Shown piece by piece: positions 50,182-61,903 of a stretch of DNA of 64,000 bases. Position 1 is the first letter of the stretch, and the number at the start of each line of letters is the position of its first letter. A model generated the notes under the pieces. That model saw only the letters and a program-made list of their open reading frames with translations, ran no database searches and was not told the DNA's origin. A program made the position numbers and the translations under genes. This stretch comes from Mayamaea pseudoterrestris (Eukaryota > Bacillariophyta > Bacillariophyceae > Sellaphorales > Sellaphoraceae). The stretch is from contig BROI01000017.1 in the NCBI GenBank assembly GCA_027923505.1, positions 1 through 64,000 on the forward strand, given 5' to 3'.

Positions 50182-51693
50182 TCATATTCGACACTTGCCT
50201 GACTGGCACGTCAAGCTTCCGCAGCATTCGTCGCTAGCCTGGCAGACTTGTCTTCGTTTGCGGCACTTTTGGCACTTGCTCACGAATACGTTGCGTTTGT
50301 TTGCTCTCGTTATGCATTTCTGATTGCCGCAGCAGTCAGTATGCGTGACACATGAGCCTCCCGTTGATGATTGCGTGGCCGCGCAAGGGCCCGACTTCTG
50401 CTGCTGTTGCATCTCCGTCGCGACATTGACGGATGGAGAAGCAGTTGCGGTTGTAACATTTCGGTAGCGGAACGCTTGATACTGACTAACCATGCGCTCC
50501 ACTTGGCCAGGTGTAAAGCGACCGTAGTCGGTGTAGCAGTTTTGCGGCAAGTAGTTCATCTGCGAATGGAAAAAGCATGCGTTAGCTGAGTTGCTTGCCG
50601 ACGGACGTACGGCTTTACTGTAGGGGAAATACAAGAACTTACGTAGTTGTCAACCGGATCGTCTCCAAGATCCATACCAGCAGCCTCATTCTCTGGTGTA
50701 TCAGGGCAAGTGTTGAGCTTTGGATTCAAGTTTTGCCAGCACGACTCCATTCCAATAGGTTGTCCGTATGTTGGACCCGAATGAGCAGGGGTGTCCCTGA
50801 CGCCATCGCCTACCGCATTGCAGCCTCCCTCAAAAGTGTGAAGCAGTCCTAGCCAATGACCGACTGTGCAAAAGATAGGGGTAAACGATTAATGTAAGTG
50901 AATGCTAGGAGATGAAAGCCACATTTGCTTTGCGCAAGCAGCATCAAAACAGCAACGTACCTTCGTGGATGACGGCTTGGTAGATTGCATCTGGGCCAAA
51001 GACCTGATTGTTTGGCGTCATAATGACAACTCCATCAAGATCTTTGAACGATGATTGCGTAATGGGTGGAAAGTACGAGTATCCAACGCTTCCAGGACTA
51101 TTTGCGTTGGTATCGCAAATCCACAGGTGCAAAACGTCGGGCCCGTCTTGCGCAACTTTTGATCGAGTTTCTGACTTGAAGGCAGTCTCTTCTTGACAAG
51201 TCGCGTAAGTATTGTTGTAGGTAATGTCAGATTGATACAGGACAAACTGAAATGGTGAAGACTTGAACCCGCGATTCAATGTGTTGACGTATTTCTTCAA
51301 CTGCATTTGCGTCAGAGTCGGAGCGTTGGTTGCAAGTAGCATATGCATATAGACTGGAATTTCAATAATTTCTTGCTGTAGCCTTCGTCGATTGGGATTG
51401 CTGGTCCATGTTTGCTGCGCTTGCGCCATGAGGAGACGTTCTTCGTCCGTTGGATCATGGGTGGAACACATTGCTCCGACCTTGGCATCGTTGACGACTT
51501 GTTCTGCAGCTTGCCGAGACTTTCGTACATAGAGTTGCGAGGATGAAGCATCTTCGTTCCCATTGGCTCTACTGGTAGTCAGTGGAATATGATGGCTTTG
51601 AAAGCCCTCGCCAAGTGACGATGATGCCGACGACGACGACGTCGCTGCCATCGCGAAGCGGATGATCAACAGCAGTAGCAGTGTTCGTAGCAT
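50182..51693 (-). CDS. secreted M43 (pappalysin-like) metalloprotease, gene A
   Basis: Three exons: 51693-50961, 50863-50643, 50559-50182; 443 aa. The ATG at 51693 gives a signal peptide ([16 protein letters not shown]). A proregion with one Cys ([13 protein letters not shown], possible cysteine switch) precedes the catalytic domain. The zinc site [11 protein letters not shown] (about 243-253, split by intron 1 after HE) is followed by [13 protein letters not shown] and the Met-turn region [25 protein letters not shown], all typical of MEROPS M43B. The C-terminal 70 residues hold two small Cys-rich motifs ([13 protein letters not shown] and [13 protein letters not shown]). Extracellular endopeptidase; substrate unknown. 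Tandem with gene B. Confidence 0.9.
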
Positions 51694-52561
51694 GATCAAA
51701 CTTGTTTCTCTTTTAAAATATATGAGTCCGAGTTGAAAGTTTGCAACATGTAGAATGGCATGAATCACTTGCTTGCTGGTGGTCAAGGCTTATGATGTGA
51801 ATGCAGTTATCGAGTCGAAAGGGAATTCTGGAACTGGAGGGCTGAGGCACGATCTCGTCAGTGTTCAAAGTCAACCAAGATCAAATGACGATTAGACTCG
51901 TTCGGCCGAACAATGACTGATTAAAAGAATGACCAATTTGAATTGCCGTTGCTCTTGAGCGATCGCAATTCCCAGTAAAGTCCGCATAGCAACTCTATCA
52001 ATGGACACTGAGAGCAGTCGTGGCAAAAAACCCGACTGATTAACGCCTTCTTTACTCGTTCAGTGACACGATCGTCGCATCATTAGTGACGAATTCCAGA
52101 AATATAGCCATAAAGGCGCTCTTAGGCCTCGCATTGATACGATGCAGCGTTTTCCGCTCAAGCATCGACGAAACGGCTGGGGCATTTAGGGTGGTATTTC
52201 CTGTTGCGAAAGGTTCCATGCTTTGACAAGTTCCATTCGACAGTGATCATCGTTCTCACTGATCATCTTGTCTCGATGAAGAATATGACCAGCAGCATCG
52301 ATCCAAACGAGCTCGCTGCGGAAGCAATGCTAGTTCGTTGGTCCTACTTGGCCATTGGTCCAAGGCAGCTATTCGGTCAACTTGAATAGTTCTATAGTTG
52401 AATTGGCGTTTGACATGCGACTTTGCTACCAACAGGCAATGGGCCGAGATTAGTATGAATGACAAATTGATTATGCAAGTGTAGTATGTATTGTATGAGC
52501 ACGTATAGATTGGTCAGCCATTCGCAGTTTAACCATGTAGTTTCGGCGTCTGCCTCACTCG
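51694..52561. other. spacer between the two proteases
   Basis: 868 bp. It contains the promoter of gene A and the 3' region of gene B. No further gene supported. Confidence 0.5.
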
Positions 52562-54254
52562 TTACTTGGCCACAACTTGGCAAACAGACTGTCGGCAGGT
52601 GAGCCCATTGCAGCACTCTCCATTCGATTCGCAACCTCGACCACTTTTGCGGCAGCTTTGGCAAGTGCTCCTTGAAACACCATGACGGTTGCTACGATTG
52701 AGACAGCGTTGGCGACCGCAGCAGTCACTGTGACTTGAGCAAGGGCTTTTTCGTGAACGAGCACACTTGCTCATTGTGATGTCGCTCTCCCTAGCGGCAG
52801 AAGTTGAAACTTGAGTGACCGAAACGTAAGCCGGCGGACTTCGAACCGTCTTGGTGCGCCGGAATGCTTCGTATTGGCTAACCATGCGCTCGACTTGTCC
52901 TGGAGTGAAACGACCGTAATCACGGTAGCAATTGGGCGGAATGTAATTCATCTGATTGAAATGTTGCGAGCGGCACGTATTGTGTGAGATATATAGCAAC
53001 AAACAACAATGAACGTCTTTTCTAGTTGTGTACGTACAAAGTTGCCGATCGGATCGTCGCCAGCATCCATTCCAGCTTGAATGCTCTCTAGCGTATCGGG
53101 GCATGTGTTGAGCTTTGGCTCCAAATTCTGCCAGCATGTTTCCATGCCTTGAGACTGTGCGTATGTTGGACCAGAATGCGCTGGAGTGTCCTTCACACCG
53201 TCGCCCATCACGTTAAAGGCTACCGTAGGCAAGCGACACAATAGGTTAGCTAAATGAGCGAAACGACAGACGCTTTCATTGGTGCGATGAAACGTACCAT
53301 CGTATGCTCCCCAGTTTGCGCGTTTATCAACGCTGCATCCGCCTTCAAAGGTATGGAGCAACCCGAGCCAGTGACCGACTGAAGAAATAAAAGAGAGATG
53401 CGTTGAGGTATTAGCTATGTGGATCGTGGTTAGCTTGTCGATTGCATTGACGTACGCACCTTCATGAACCAAGGCGTAGTATACGGCGGATGGGTCAAAG
53501 ATATGTGTGTTTGGTGTCATGATAACTGCGGAAAGTGAAATTGTTTCAATTGTGAATTTACTTCCAATTAAGGCATAGCTTGTCGTCGGCTCAGTCTTTG
53601 CTTACCGACTCCATCCAAATCGCTGGAGGATGATTGCGTAACGGGCGGGAAATAGCTGTAGCCAGCGCTGCCTTTGCTAACGGCATTAGTATCGCAAATC
53701 CACAAGTGCAGCACATCCGTCCCGTCTTGTTCAATGAGTGATCGGGTTGCCTTCTTGAATGCTGCTTCCTCGCGACATTCAGCGTACGAGTCGTTGTATG
53801 TGATGTCCGTGCCGTACAAGACAAACTCGAATGGCGAGGATGCAAAGGCTCCATTCAACGTGTTGACAAACTTACGAATCTGCTGATTCGTCAAGACCAC
53901 TGCGTCTTGCTTCAGTAGCATGTGCATGTGGACTGGGATCTGAATGGACACTTCCTGCAGTATCCGTCGGCCTTGGTGTTCTTGTTGCCATTTATGATGC
54001 GTCTGCGCCATGAGGAGTCGCTCGTGATCCGTCGGAGGATGAGTGTCGCAAAAGTCTTCCGCGCCAACTACTTGCATTTCCTTTAGCTGGCGCGATCGCA
54101 ACAAACTGGGTCTCGGAGTAATTGCAGTTGTGGCCGGAACATGATGATCGCGAAACTTGTCGGCATGGTCGGAACGAAGTTCGAGCTGCGCAGAGGCTTG
54201 GGATGTCGCCTCAAGGACCAAAGCCAATAGGAGCAGCGTCAAACAATTCTTCAT
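52562..54254 (-). CDS. secreted M43 (pappalysin-like) metalloprotease, gene B
   Basis: Five exons: 54254-53606, 53525-53460, 53378-53298, 53219-53038, 52951-52562; 455 aa. Signal peptide MKNCLTLLLLALVLEATSQA. Same order as gene [44 protein letters not shown] (about 237-247), [34 protein letters not shown] and a C-terminal double Cys motif (CSSHSDCCGRQRC and CESNGECCNGLTC). It has two introns that A lacks (after DLDGV and within AYDG/AFN) and shares the two flanking HE/VGH and NF/MNY. The 15-residue insertion SVDKRANWGAYDG after FEGGC is unique to B. Confidence 0.9.
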
Positions 54255-55322
54255 TATAGGTATTCTTCTTTGTCTATCACTGGAATGATTAAGTGATCGA
54301 AAATCAAAAAGGATGCGCTCTGAGCATTGTCTTTGCGTCGATGATTGAGGTTGCAAGCCGAGCTGTTTCCTTCGTGTCCTCCTGCGTCAGGAACACGATG
54401 GGCTATAACAATACATATATCAAGGCATATATAGGCGTCGGCGCGTCACGAATCTTTTACATAAGGTTCGGTTGATCTACCACCGATAGTCGGAGATTCG
54501 GGGGTTACGGTACATATGATTCGTTGAACTAATTCCTGCACTTTTGATATTGACCTCAACTTCTGTCGAAGCCGAAGCTTTGGGCAGTTGAAAACGAAAG
54601 CTCACATGGAGTAGCCTGCTCCTAGGCATCCCTTCTTTGGTCATTCATTAGCTACCATTTACATTGAGTTATTCCGAGGAGCGCTGTGGAGCGATTGATA
54701 CTGACGCCAGCGCATCCTAGGAACTTGCTTGCGAGTGTTCCGCAATGTTCCAGCAGGTCCTGGCGTCACCAGCGCTACCATATCCATTCAGCTAGCCTAC
54801 AATAGTCGCTCGCGAGACTCGCACAAGCCGCCATAAAAGGAAATAAATGTTCATAGGCTCAAGATGCAACGATATAGAATTAGCAATGGACGTCCTCTCA
54901 TCGACATACAACTTTAATGATGCTCTTGGTGAGCACAAAGATTTTGCTGGATTAGTATGCAATCTTCATCGCCGCAAGTCATTCATCGTGGCTGCGAGGA
55001 CCCATGCCTATAAGGAAACTACCAAGCTACCGGTAGGTGTTATGAGCTGTATAAGTACAGTCCCTAGCGGCTGCAGAGTATGAAAGAGGGAAAGATTTTG
55101 CAGCAAAATCTTGGAATGCCCTTGCGCAGGAAAGCCAACGCTTTGGGATTTGAATTGCAAAGTACGCGGATGGCTTTAAGAACTGATCAGCTAAATGTTA
55201 TTACAGCTTGTTATGAAATACTGCTCGGCCAGACAAAGACAAATCAACCGCGCGACAAAGTCAAGCACCCATACACTGAATTCACGCAATCTTTGTTAGC
55301 GTACATCCAAAAACGATGAACG
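54255..55322. other. intergenic, protease B to small secreted protein
   Basis: 1068 bp. Open frames at 54847-55083 and 55080-55319 overlap by a few bases and have no recognised domain or splice logic. Otherwise nothing seen. Confidence 0.4.
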
Positions 55323-56182
55323 CTAAACCATTCCAGAGTACTTGGCACCATCATCCCCTGACATAGTCATTTCAACTACTCGCTGCGGACGCTCCGTTCC
55401 GCCAGACAGTGCCGATTTGTTGGCAAAATTGCTAAAGAGCCCCATGCGCCGACCGACACTACCTTGGAGCGCATGAGAAGACTTGGTGCCCTTGCCTTGA
55501 CCAACGTAAATGGCGGCCATTGCCATGGCAGCTGCCAATGCCGCTGCAACAAGCATTAGCCAAGAGAATCTAGAGCCAAAGAACCCCTGCGTAGTGCTAT
55601 TTGCCGAGTTGCTCCCATTCGAAGTTGATGCAGCCGACGATGAGGAAGAAGATCCACCACTCCCGTCTCCGCCATTTGATGAAGAGGACGAACTGCTAGA
55701 CGTTGAACCTTTCCGGAAAAATGTATGAGTGAGATTGAAGACTTTTACCAACGATTCACTTTACGTTCTTTCGGTCGTCACCTACCATCAGATCCGCCTC
55801 CACTGCCCCCGCCATTAGCGGCAGCATTCTGTCGCTGTATGCAGTCTTCATGAGGTTTTCCAAAGGGAGGACAGTCGTGGGGATTCACTGCGTATTGATC
55901 AAGTAGGAGCAGAGAGTATGCGAATATTCGAGTGAGTGAGCCGTGAGCCGACGCAGACCAGCAAAGCGCAACTGTAAGCTGGAGTCGTCATCGCCTGAGA
56001 GACTTACGTAAGAACAGCACGCTCCAAACATTGAACAATCGTCGATGTCCTGTTGCGTCTTCCACGGCAGACGAAGACGGAATAGCATCGGACCGATCAA
56101 CGCTTGGCTCAACGACGGCTTGCGCCGAGACGCCTCCCATCAATGCTGCAGATGCAATTAATACCAGAGAGAATCGTCGCAT
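55323..56182 (-). CDS. small secreted/type I membrane protein
   Basis: Three exons: 56182-56008, 55887-55786, 55708-55323; 220 aa. Signal peptide MRRFSLVLIASAALMGGVSA. The lumenal part has four Cys in a short motif (NPHDCPPFGKPHEDCIQRQ), a Gly/Ser linker and a poly-Ser tract, then one TM (WLMLVAAALAAAMAMAAIYVG) and a 45-residue cytosolic tail with Ser and Arg. Introns are in phases 1 and 1. No family recognised. Confidence 0.78.
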
Positions 56183-56610
56183 GATGAATGTAGTGGTTTC
56201 AATTGTTGCAGAGCAAATTGATTCTTTTGTTGGTGACTACTTTTCGACAAGCAAAACGGCTGTATATCATTGGAAACGCGCCATGGCCGATGGTGGAACG
56301 ATCGTGAGACGCGCCCGCGCGACCGTGAGCGTGACACGTCGAATAAATAGGCGAGGAACCGTCCGTTGAGAGTCACGCATACGAAATTTCGTTTCAAGGA
56401 ATAGTCACAGCGGTACTCTTCATCTCGCGCGGTCAAGCGACGAACGGAATGCAAGTCTATCCTCCAAGTAATACTTACTACCTAGACCAGTAAGAGTCTG
56501 ATTCTGTAATGTATTAGCTCCAATATAAAACCAGAATGACGGCGTATTAAACAAGGAAGACCCGACGCCATCAAAAAAACATGTAATGTGTCCGAACGGA
56601 TCATGCTTGA

Positions 56611-57378
56611 TTACGACAAACAAGTTCTGCAAGCATGAAGTCCCTCGTCTTGTGCTTCACTAATCTTCATTTCCACCAAGTACCAACTAGGATCCAAATG
56701 CTCGCACGACTTGTCGTGGTAGGCGCTTCCATTCTTGGTTTTAACGACGATGCGATCCGCATCGTTGGATCCCCCGCTGTTACTTGCTCCATGCACTCCA
56801 CGTCCAGCCTCGCGGGCCTGTGTTTGCAATTGAATCAGCTTGTCATAGTTGCGTGTCTTTTTGTCTTGCGATGGACTGTAGACAGACGCAAAACCGGCTG
56901 CAACAATGCCTTCATTGACGCAAACGTATCCGTCGTTTTGCTTGACGTAAACGTGCGCCAAGAGCCGACCATAGTGATCCTCCTTGTCGCCATCAAAGCT
57001 CAGGTAAATGGTTTGATCTTCACATAGGTTCTTTGTGTAGTCGCGAGCCTCCTGTGCATACGGCTGGTTCTCCTTGAGCTCTGGCGTGTCAATTCCAATG
57101 AGCCGGACGCGGCGTTCGTCCGTCAGAGTTAGCGTATCTCCGTCGTAGACATTGCGAACCTTGGCCGATTCGGTTCCAGATGGAAGCGATGAGTAGGTGG
57201 GAGAGAGTGTGGACGCGGATGATACTGTAGTTGTCGTCGGCGTGTAGGATGCGGTTTTATGATCAGGGCGGCCGCCATCCCCATGCTGATTACTCGTTCC
57301 GGTTCCTTGCTGTTGTTGATTTTGCTGCTGATTTGCAGCAATGATGATTCTAAGCGTTGCGCTGAGGCATTGTCCCAT
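56611..57378 (-). CDS. staphylococcal-nuclease-like protein with N-terminal MGxC and C-terminal Cys domain
   Basis: Single exon, 255 aa. The start MGQCLS is a likely myristoylation/palmitoylation signal, after which come Gln/Asn and Thr/Ser low complexity (about 15-70). The SNase domain (about 72-205) shows DGDTLTL, RLIGIDTPE (catalytic Arg and Glu), YGRLLAHVYV (catalytic Arg) and NEGIVAAGFA. The final 40 residues (KNGSAYHDKSCEHL ... LHACRTC) follow an H-C...C-C pattern also seen after bacterial SNase domains, which resembles the metal-binding segment of Ada. Calcium-dependent nuclease or membrane-anchored nucleic-acid binder. It is divergently placed from the FCP gene; 227 bp separate the starts. 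Confidence 0.85.
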   Translation of the reverse strand: MGQCLSATLRIIIAANQQQNQQQQGTGTSNQHGDGGRPDHKTASYTPTTTTVSSASTLSPTYSSLPSGTESAKVRNVYDGDTLTLTDERRVRLIGIDTPELKENQPYAQEARDYTKNLCEDQTIYLSFDGDKEDHYGRLLAHVYVKQNDGYVCVNEGIVAAGFASVYSPSQDKKTRNYDKLIQLQTQAREAGRGVHGASNSGGSNDADRIVVKTKNGSAYHDKSCEHLDPSWYLVEMKISEAQDEGLHACRTCLS

Positions 57379-57605
57379 GATAGTAGTGTCAAATCGTTTG
57401 AATCGTTCGATCTGCAGCTGCTTGATTGATGGTTTTGTGAGCAACGGTTGGCGCGGCGGAACGGAAATTCCGTGTCAAAGTCAGAAACGCTGCGACAAAT
57501 TCGAACTTGGTTGAGGACGTATCTTTGAGCGAGAGAAGATCGACAAGCATTGGCCTCGTGTCGACATGCATCCATCGCACATAATCTTCTAAACTAATGC
57601 CAAAC

Positions 57606-58440
57606 ATGAAGATTGCCATTGCTTTTTCACTCGCGGCATCTGCTGCTGCGTTCGCTCCATCGCAAACCTCGTCACGAACGTCAATGCAGGTCGACGCGGC
57701 CTTGGATGATTTGAAGGTACGCGAACGCGAACGATGCTGCATGATTCAATGTGATGAATGAACATTCTTGTGAATGACAAAGTGGCTTTAATCTAACGTG
57801 CAAAACTTTACCCTGTTCATGTCAGACCATTGCCGAAAAGTCCAATCCAGTCCTCAAATTCTACGACCCATTGCAACTCTCGTCAAGCAAATTCTGGGGC
57901 GAGTCACAGGATGCGTCCATTGCCTTTTTGCGACACTCGGAAATCAAGCACAGCCGCATTGCCATGGCTGCTTTCGTCGGTTACATTGTCCATGCCAATG
58001 GCATTCACTTTCCATGGCCCATGACTTTGGACGGAACTCCCTTCCCTTCCTCCAACTCCCCGCCAGAGATTTGGGATGCCCTTCCAGATGCCTCCAAGTG
58101 GCAAATTATTCTGTTCATTGGTTTCTTGGAAATGTATTCTGAAATGACAGGAACGCACTACATGCGAGGCGGACAACCTGGCAAGTTCCCCAGCTTCAAG
58201 GACGGCAAAATTCCTCACAGCATGCCATTGGACCTTTACGACCCGTTTGGCTTCTCCAAGAACAAGAGTGCGGCTGCCAAGGAGCGTGGACTAGTATCCG
58301 AGCTCAACAACGGACGATTGGCCATGATTGGTATTCTTGGCTTCTTGGCTGAGCAAAAGGTGACTGGCAGTGTGCCGCTGCTGACGCAGATCGGCAGCTT
58401 TCCTCACTACAATGGAGAGGTCATGGCTCCGTTTGGTTAA
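57606..58440 (+). CDS. fucoxanthin chlorophyll a/c-binding protein (LHC family)
   Basis: Two exons: 57606-57716 and 57826-58440; intron 109 bp (GTACGC...TCAG), phase 0; 241 aa. The N-terminus MKIAIAFSLAASAAAFAPSQ is a bipartite plastid presequence with the ASAxxAFAP-like cleavage motif of diatoms. Helix 1 has the chlorophyll ligands in EIKHSRIAMAAFVGYIV and helix 3 in ELNNGRLAMIGILGFLAEQ; HFPWPMTLDG and PLDLYDPFGF are conserved LHC positions. It harvests light in thylakoid antenna; the LHC subgroup (Lhcf, Lhcr or other) was not resolved. Confidence 0.95.
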
Positions 58441-58647
58441 TTACCGCTAGTAGCTATCGATGTGTATATGATTATCAGGATTTGGTGGCTTGTAGGGTAG
58501 TTCGAGCAACGACGTGCTGAATCAACAACGATGGCTGGAGTTGACACGCGCGAACCATTTCCATACACTTGCTTTACAGAACGACTAACGATAGAAGTGT
58601 AAACTGATATTATAGTATGCATATAGCGCGCTGAAGCAAAGTAAGTT

Positions 58648-59252
58648 TTACGCTGACTTTGACGTGACAATCTTTGGCTCCTGCTGCTGGGCATCCTCCG
58701 TCCGTTGCGCCTTGATAATCTTCATAGCAAGACTATTTTCAAAGACGCTCTTGAACTTGTCCCAAGTGGTTCCCTTCATGGATGCCTGTCGCTGCTGTCG
58801 AATCTTTTTGGTTTCTTCGGCAGCCTTGACGATTTGGTCGAGTCGATAGCCCTGTCCGAGTAGACTATAGAAACGTGTAAGTGTGACGGAATGGGTTAGA
58901 GAAAGTTAACACGCATATAATCATACACATATTTTAATGACACTTACTATGTATCTCGTTCCGCGCTCTTGACGATTAAATCGCGCCGCTTGCGCCTTGG
59001 CCGACTCTGCCTCAAGTATTCGTAGTAGTCAATGGCGACAACGTTCTTGGAGTTGTGTTTCCACTTGATGGTCAAGGGCGCTCCCTCACAGGCCGGATTA
59101 TCGCCCAAAATGTTTTTGAATTCGTAAATGGTCAAGTCACCAAAGCAAACGAGCGACTTGGCTTCGTCATCCTCGCTGTTGCTTGCTAGTTTACGGCTCA
59201 TTGTCGTTGTTGCATCGCTGCCTCCATCCTTCTTTAAAATTCCTCTTGTCAT
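58648..59252 (-). CDS. diatom-type nuclear-looking small protein (GDNP/RPRRKRRDL motif)
   Basis: Two exons: 59252-58948 and 58864-58648; intron 83 bp (GTAAGT...ATAG), phase 2; 173 aa. It contains VCFGDLTIYEFKNILGDNPAC, KWKHN, DYYEYLRQSRPRRKRRDLIV and, in exon 2, GYRLDQIVKAAEETKKIRQQR. This combination (GDNP, then SRPRR/KRRDL, then a YxLDEI-type helix) recurs in many diatom proteins as I recall. The Arg-rich block reads as a nuclear localisation signal. The role is unknown. Confidence 0.75.
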
Positions 59253-59851
59253 GGCGAGCTGCTGCTACCGTAGCTGTGATATGAGTCGAGTAAATCAAGA
59301 ATAGATTCAAGCAAGCACTAAGTGCAGTCGAAAAGGCAAGCAAGCAAGTAATAGAGTCGACTACTTGCAATACTTCTTGACGATGGCAGTGAGTATCGTC
59401 GAGATGGATGGCAAGGGCCTCGTTCGTTCGCGTTTTGGTCGGAGCGTCGCATGGGCGGTCATTTTCCTTGCCGTGGTGCGCCACGATTGGGCCTAATTCC
59501 ATGGTCATTGCGAAACCCTTTGAAACACCTAAATGTATTGCCCTCATTGAAGCTTTCCGCGAGGCGTGACGTCAATGGGTCTCGTTGCGACATTTGAAAT
59601 TTTGCGGGAGACGAAGGAACCACACAAGACCGGCTGCTCCATGGAAACGACTCGCACGTTGATGGCAGGTCATTTGCGAATAACAACGAAAGCTGTATTC
59701 TAGTTTACAGTAGCACCTTTCTCCTGATAAATCAAGAAACGAGAGTTACTGCTCGCTATTGCAATAATTAATTGACGGAAAGCGAAAGGAGAAGTGAACC
59801 CGAGAGGAGACTTTAGCGGAACGAACGCATACAATCATCATCAACATCATC
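59253..59851. other. divergent intergenic region
   Basis: 599 bp between two divergent starts. The minus-strand frames at 59191-59547 and 59459-59686 are shadows. Promoters of both flanking genes are expected here; no motif assigned. Confidence 0.5.
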
Positions 59852-61744
59852 ATGACGAGGCTACCAACTACTATCTCATCTTGGCTACTAGCTGCCAGTC
59901 TTTTTGCGCAATATACTAGCGCTACAATTACCATGACGGATACTGGTCAGCGGTTTCGCTCAACGGTCGATTCTCACCTTGGCAAGCCGCTCTGGACTGG
60001 CTACGACTACTACGCCCGCCTTCAGTATTTGCCGCTTCCGCAGTCGAATGGTTCTACGGAGGAACATGCAGCAGTCAGCAATCTATGCAGTCCTCCGGCA
60101 ATCACAAACTTGACAGTTCCAGCCGATGGATTACCAGTGGCGCTACTGGTGCAGGGCGGAGGGTGCTCGACGCAGCAAAAGATCAACGTTGCCTTGCAAT
60201 ATATCCAACCAGCTTCCTTGTTGCGATTTCTAATTATTAATGATATCAATCATCATGAGGATGAGCCGGGGAGAATTACAAATATAGCTCATGATATGGA
60301 AACGTCGCAGGAGCAGATTGCATTCGTATTGGAGCAGCAGCATTTTGAAACAACGAGCTCTTTGGATTCAAGTGTCAATCCAGCGTCTGTTCGCATACCG
60401 CCAGCGGAATACGCCTTTCCAAAGCAAGATTTTAACGGAGACGATCTGCCTGACAAGATTATTCCGCTACATGTTCTGCATATTACGAATCCAGTCTACG
60501 AGCAACTGCTCAACGTTTATCTACTGCCCGATGCGCAAACGCTATCTAGCGGCGGACCGAGAGTCACCATTGACGGAACGAGCGGATCAAGCTACTTTGG
60601 CTTGCTAGACAATTCAACAGCACTTTGGATTAGCTTGTTTGCCATTTGCGCAGCCTGCGCCTGCACGGTGTTGATATTGGTGGGAAACAGTATGAACCAG
60701 AGTCAGCATGATTGGGAGGAGTGGAACCGACAGCAGCAAGTGCAGCAGCAACAGCAACGAAGACAGCGGCGGCGACTGACGCGCGAGCAGATAAGAAAAC
60801 TGTTGCCGCAGTATCGCTACGATGGACTGCAACTGAATTTGGTTTTGCAGCAGAGTGCGCATGACGCTAGCGTTGGCAAGCAGCAGCAAGGACTTGGTGG
60901 TGGTATCGACGATGAGAATGCGCATTTGAGGGACGCGCTGCTAGCACCGCCATCGTCACTTCCGCCATCGACACTGGCAATCAATCTGGAACTGGACTGC
61001 TGCAGCGTATGCTTGGACGATTACGAAGTCAATGACAAGGTGCGGGTGTTGCCTTGCCACCACTGCTTTCATAGTCGCTGCGTCGGACGATGGCTCGCCG
61101 AGCGGTCGGCGACTTGTCCACTCTGCAAGACGGAACTATGGGCTGAGGAAGACATTGAAGAAGCGGAGAATGAAAGAGAGCAACGCCATGAGGAGGAAAT
61201 TGGGCGACCAGCTGTAGACGAGGATTCAATATGGAATCGAATCTTCTTTGGAGCACTAAGTCGGCGAGACCAAGCGGCAGATGGAGTAGTCGCGAATGTT
61301 ATGCCAGTAGTTGGGACGGAGCAGGAAATGACGGCGCTTCAGCCAAGGCAGGAATCAGCTGGAGGAGGCGGTTTGGCTCGTGCCGTTCGTCATTCGTGGC
61401 TGCGACGCATTCTTCCCAGTCATGCACCTTGGGCTGCGCGAACGGACGAGGAGGCTGAAACTGCAGAAATGTTGACTGAGCCGTTGCTCGCGGATGAAGA
61501 GACTGGTCAGGCCGGAGTGGCCATAACGGAAGGTGAGACTGAACGACGAGAGATTTCGCTTGCTGCGTCATCGACTCGAGAGGAGCCAGTGGAAGTCGTG
61601 GTCGAGGCGCAGAATCAATCGGCACGAGATGCACAAGAAGAGACAGTTTTGGAGGCTGACCAGCACGATGAGGAACAATTGGTACCTCCGCTACCAGCCA
61701 TTGCGGAACCGACCGATTCTCCTCCGAGGCAAGTATCAGTCTAG
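59852..61744 (+). CDS. PA-TM-RING-type E3 ubiquitin ligase 2
   Basis: Single exon, 630 aa. Start ATGACGAGG after the trinucleotide run CATCATCATCAACATCATCATC. Signal peptide about 1-25 (WLLAASLFAQYTSA). The lumenal domain has LCSPPAITNLTVPADGLPVALLVQGGGCS. TM near 252-275 (ALWISLFAICAACACTVLILVG). RING-H2 about 383-425: CSVCLDDYEVNDKVRVLPCHHCFHSRCVGRW, then CPLCKTELW. The C-terminal 200 residues are Glu-rich and disordered. Same layout as the gene at 35350 but the sequences outside the RING and PA regions have diverged. Confidence 0.85.
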   Translation: MTRLPTTISSWLLAASLFAQYTSATITMTDTGQRFRSTVDSHLGKPLWTGYDYYARLQYLPLPQSNGSTEEHAAVSNLCSPPAITNLTVPADGLPVALLVQGGGCSTQQKINVALQYIQPASLLRFLIINDINHHEDEPGRITNIAHDMETSQEQIAFVLEQQHFETTSSLDSSVNPASVRIPPAEYAFPKQDFNGDDLPDKIIPLHVLHITNPVYEQLLNVYLLPDAQTLSSGGPRVTIDGTSGSSYFGLLDNSTALWISLFAICAACACTVLILVGNSMNQSQHDWEEWNRQQQVQQQQQRRQRRRLTREQIRKLLPQYRYDGLQLNLVLQQSAHDASVGKQQQGLGGGIDDENAHLRDALLAPPSSLPPSTLAINLELDCCSVCLDDYEVNDKVRVLPCHHCFHSRCVGRWLAERSATCPLCKTELWAEEDIEEAENEREQRHEEEIGRPAVDEDSIWNRIFFGALSRRDQAADGVVANVMPVVGTEQEMTALQPRQESAGGGGLARAVRHSWLRRILPSHAPWAARTDEEAETAEMLTEPLLADEETGQAGVAITEGETERREISLAASSTREEPVEVVVEAQNQSARDAQEETVLEADQHDEEQLVPPLPAIAEPTDSPPRQVSV

Positions 61745-61903
61745 ATAGCTACATTGTACTGGGGTCTATCTTATTGTTAGTTTAATGCATAGTCCATGGT
61801 TATTACTAATGCTTTATACGTTAGTCTTGTACAGTAGGGCATGCATCATGCCAACTGCATTGCCGTCCATTTTACATACAATACCTAGAAGGCACTGTAC
61901 GAA

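Noticed and set aside
57389-57742. 117-aa minus-strand frame over the FCP exon 1
   Set aside because: It is the complement of the FCP presequence exon and the nuclease 5' flank; the plus-strand gene is clear.
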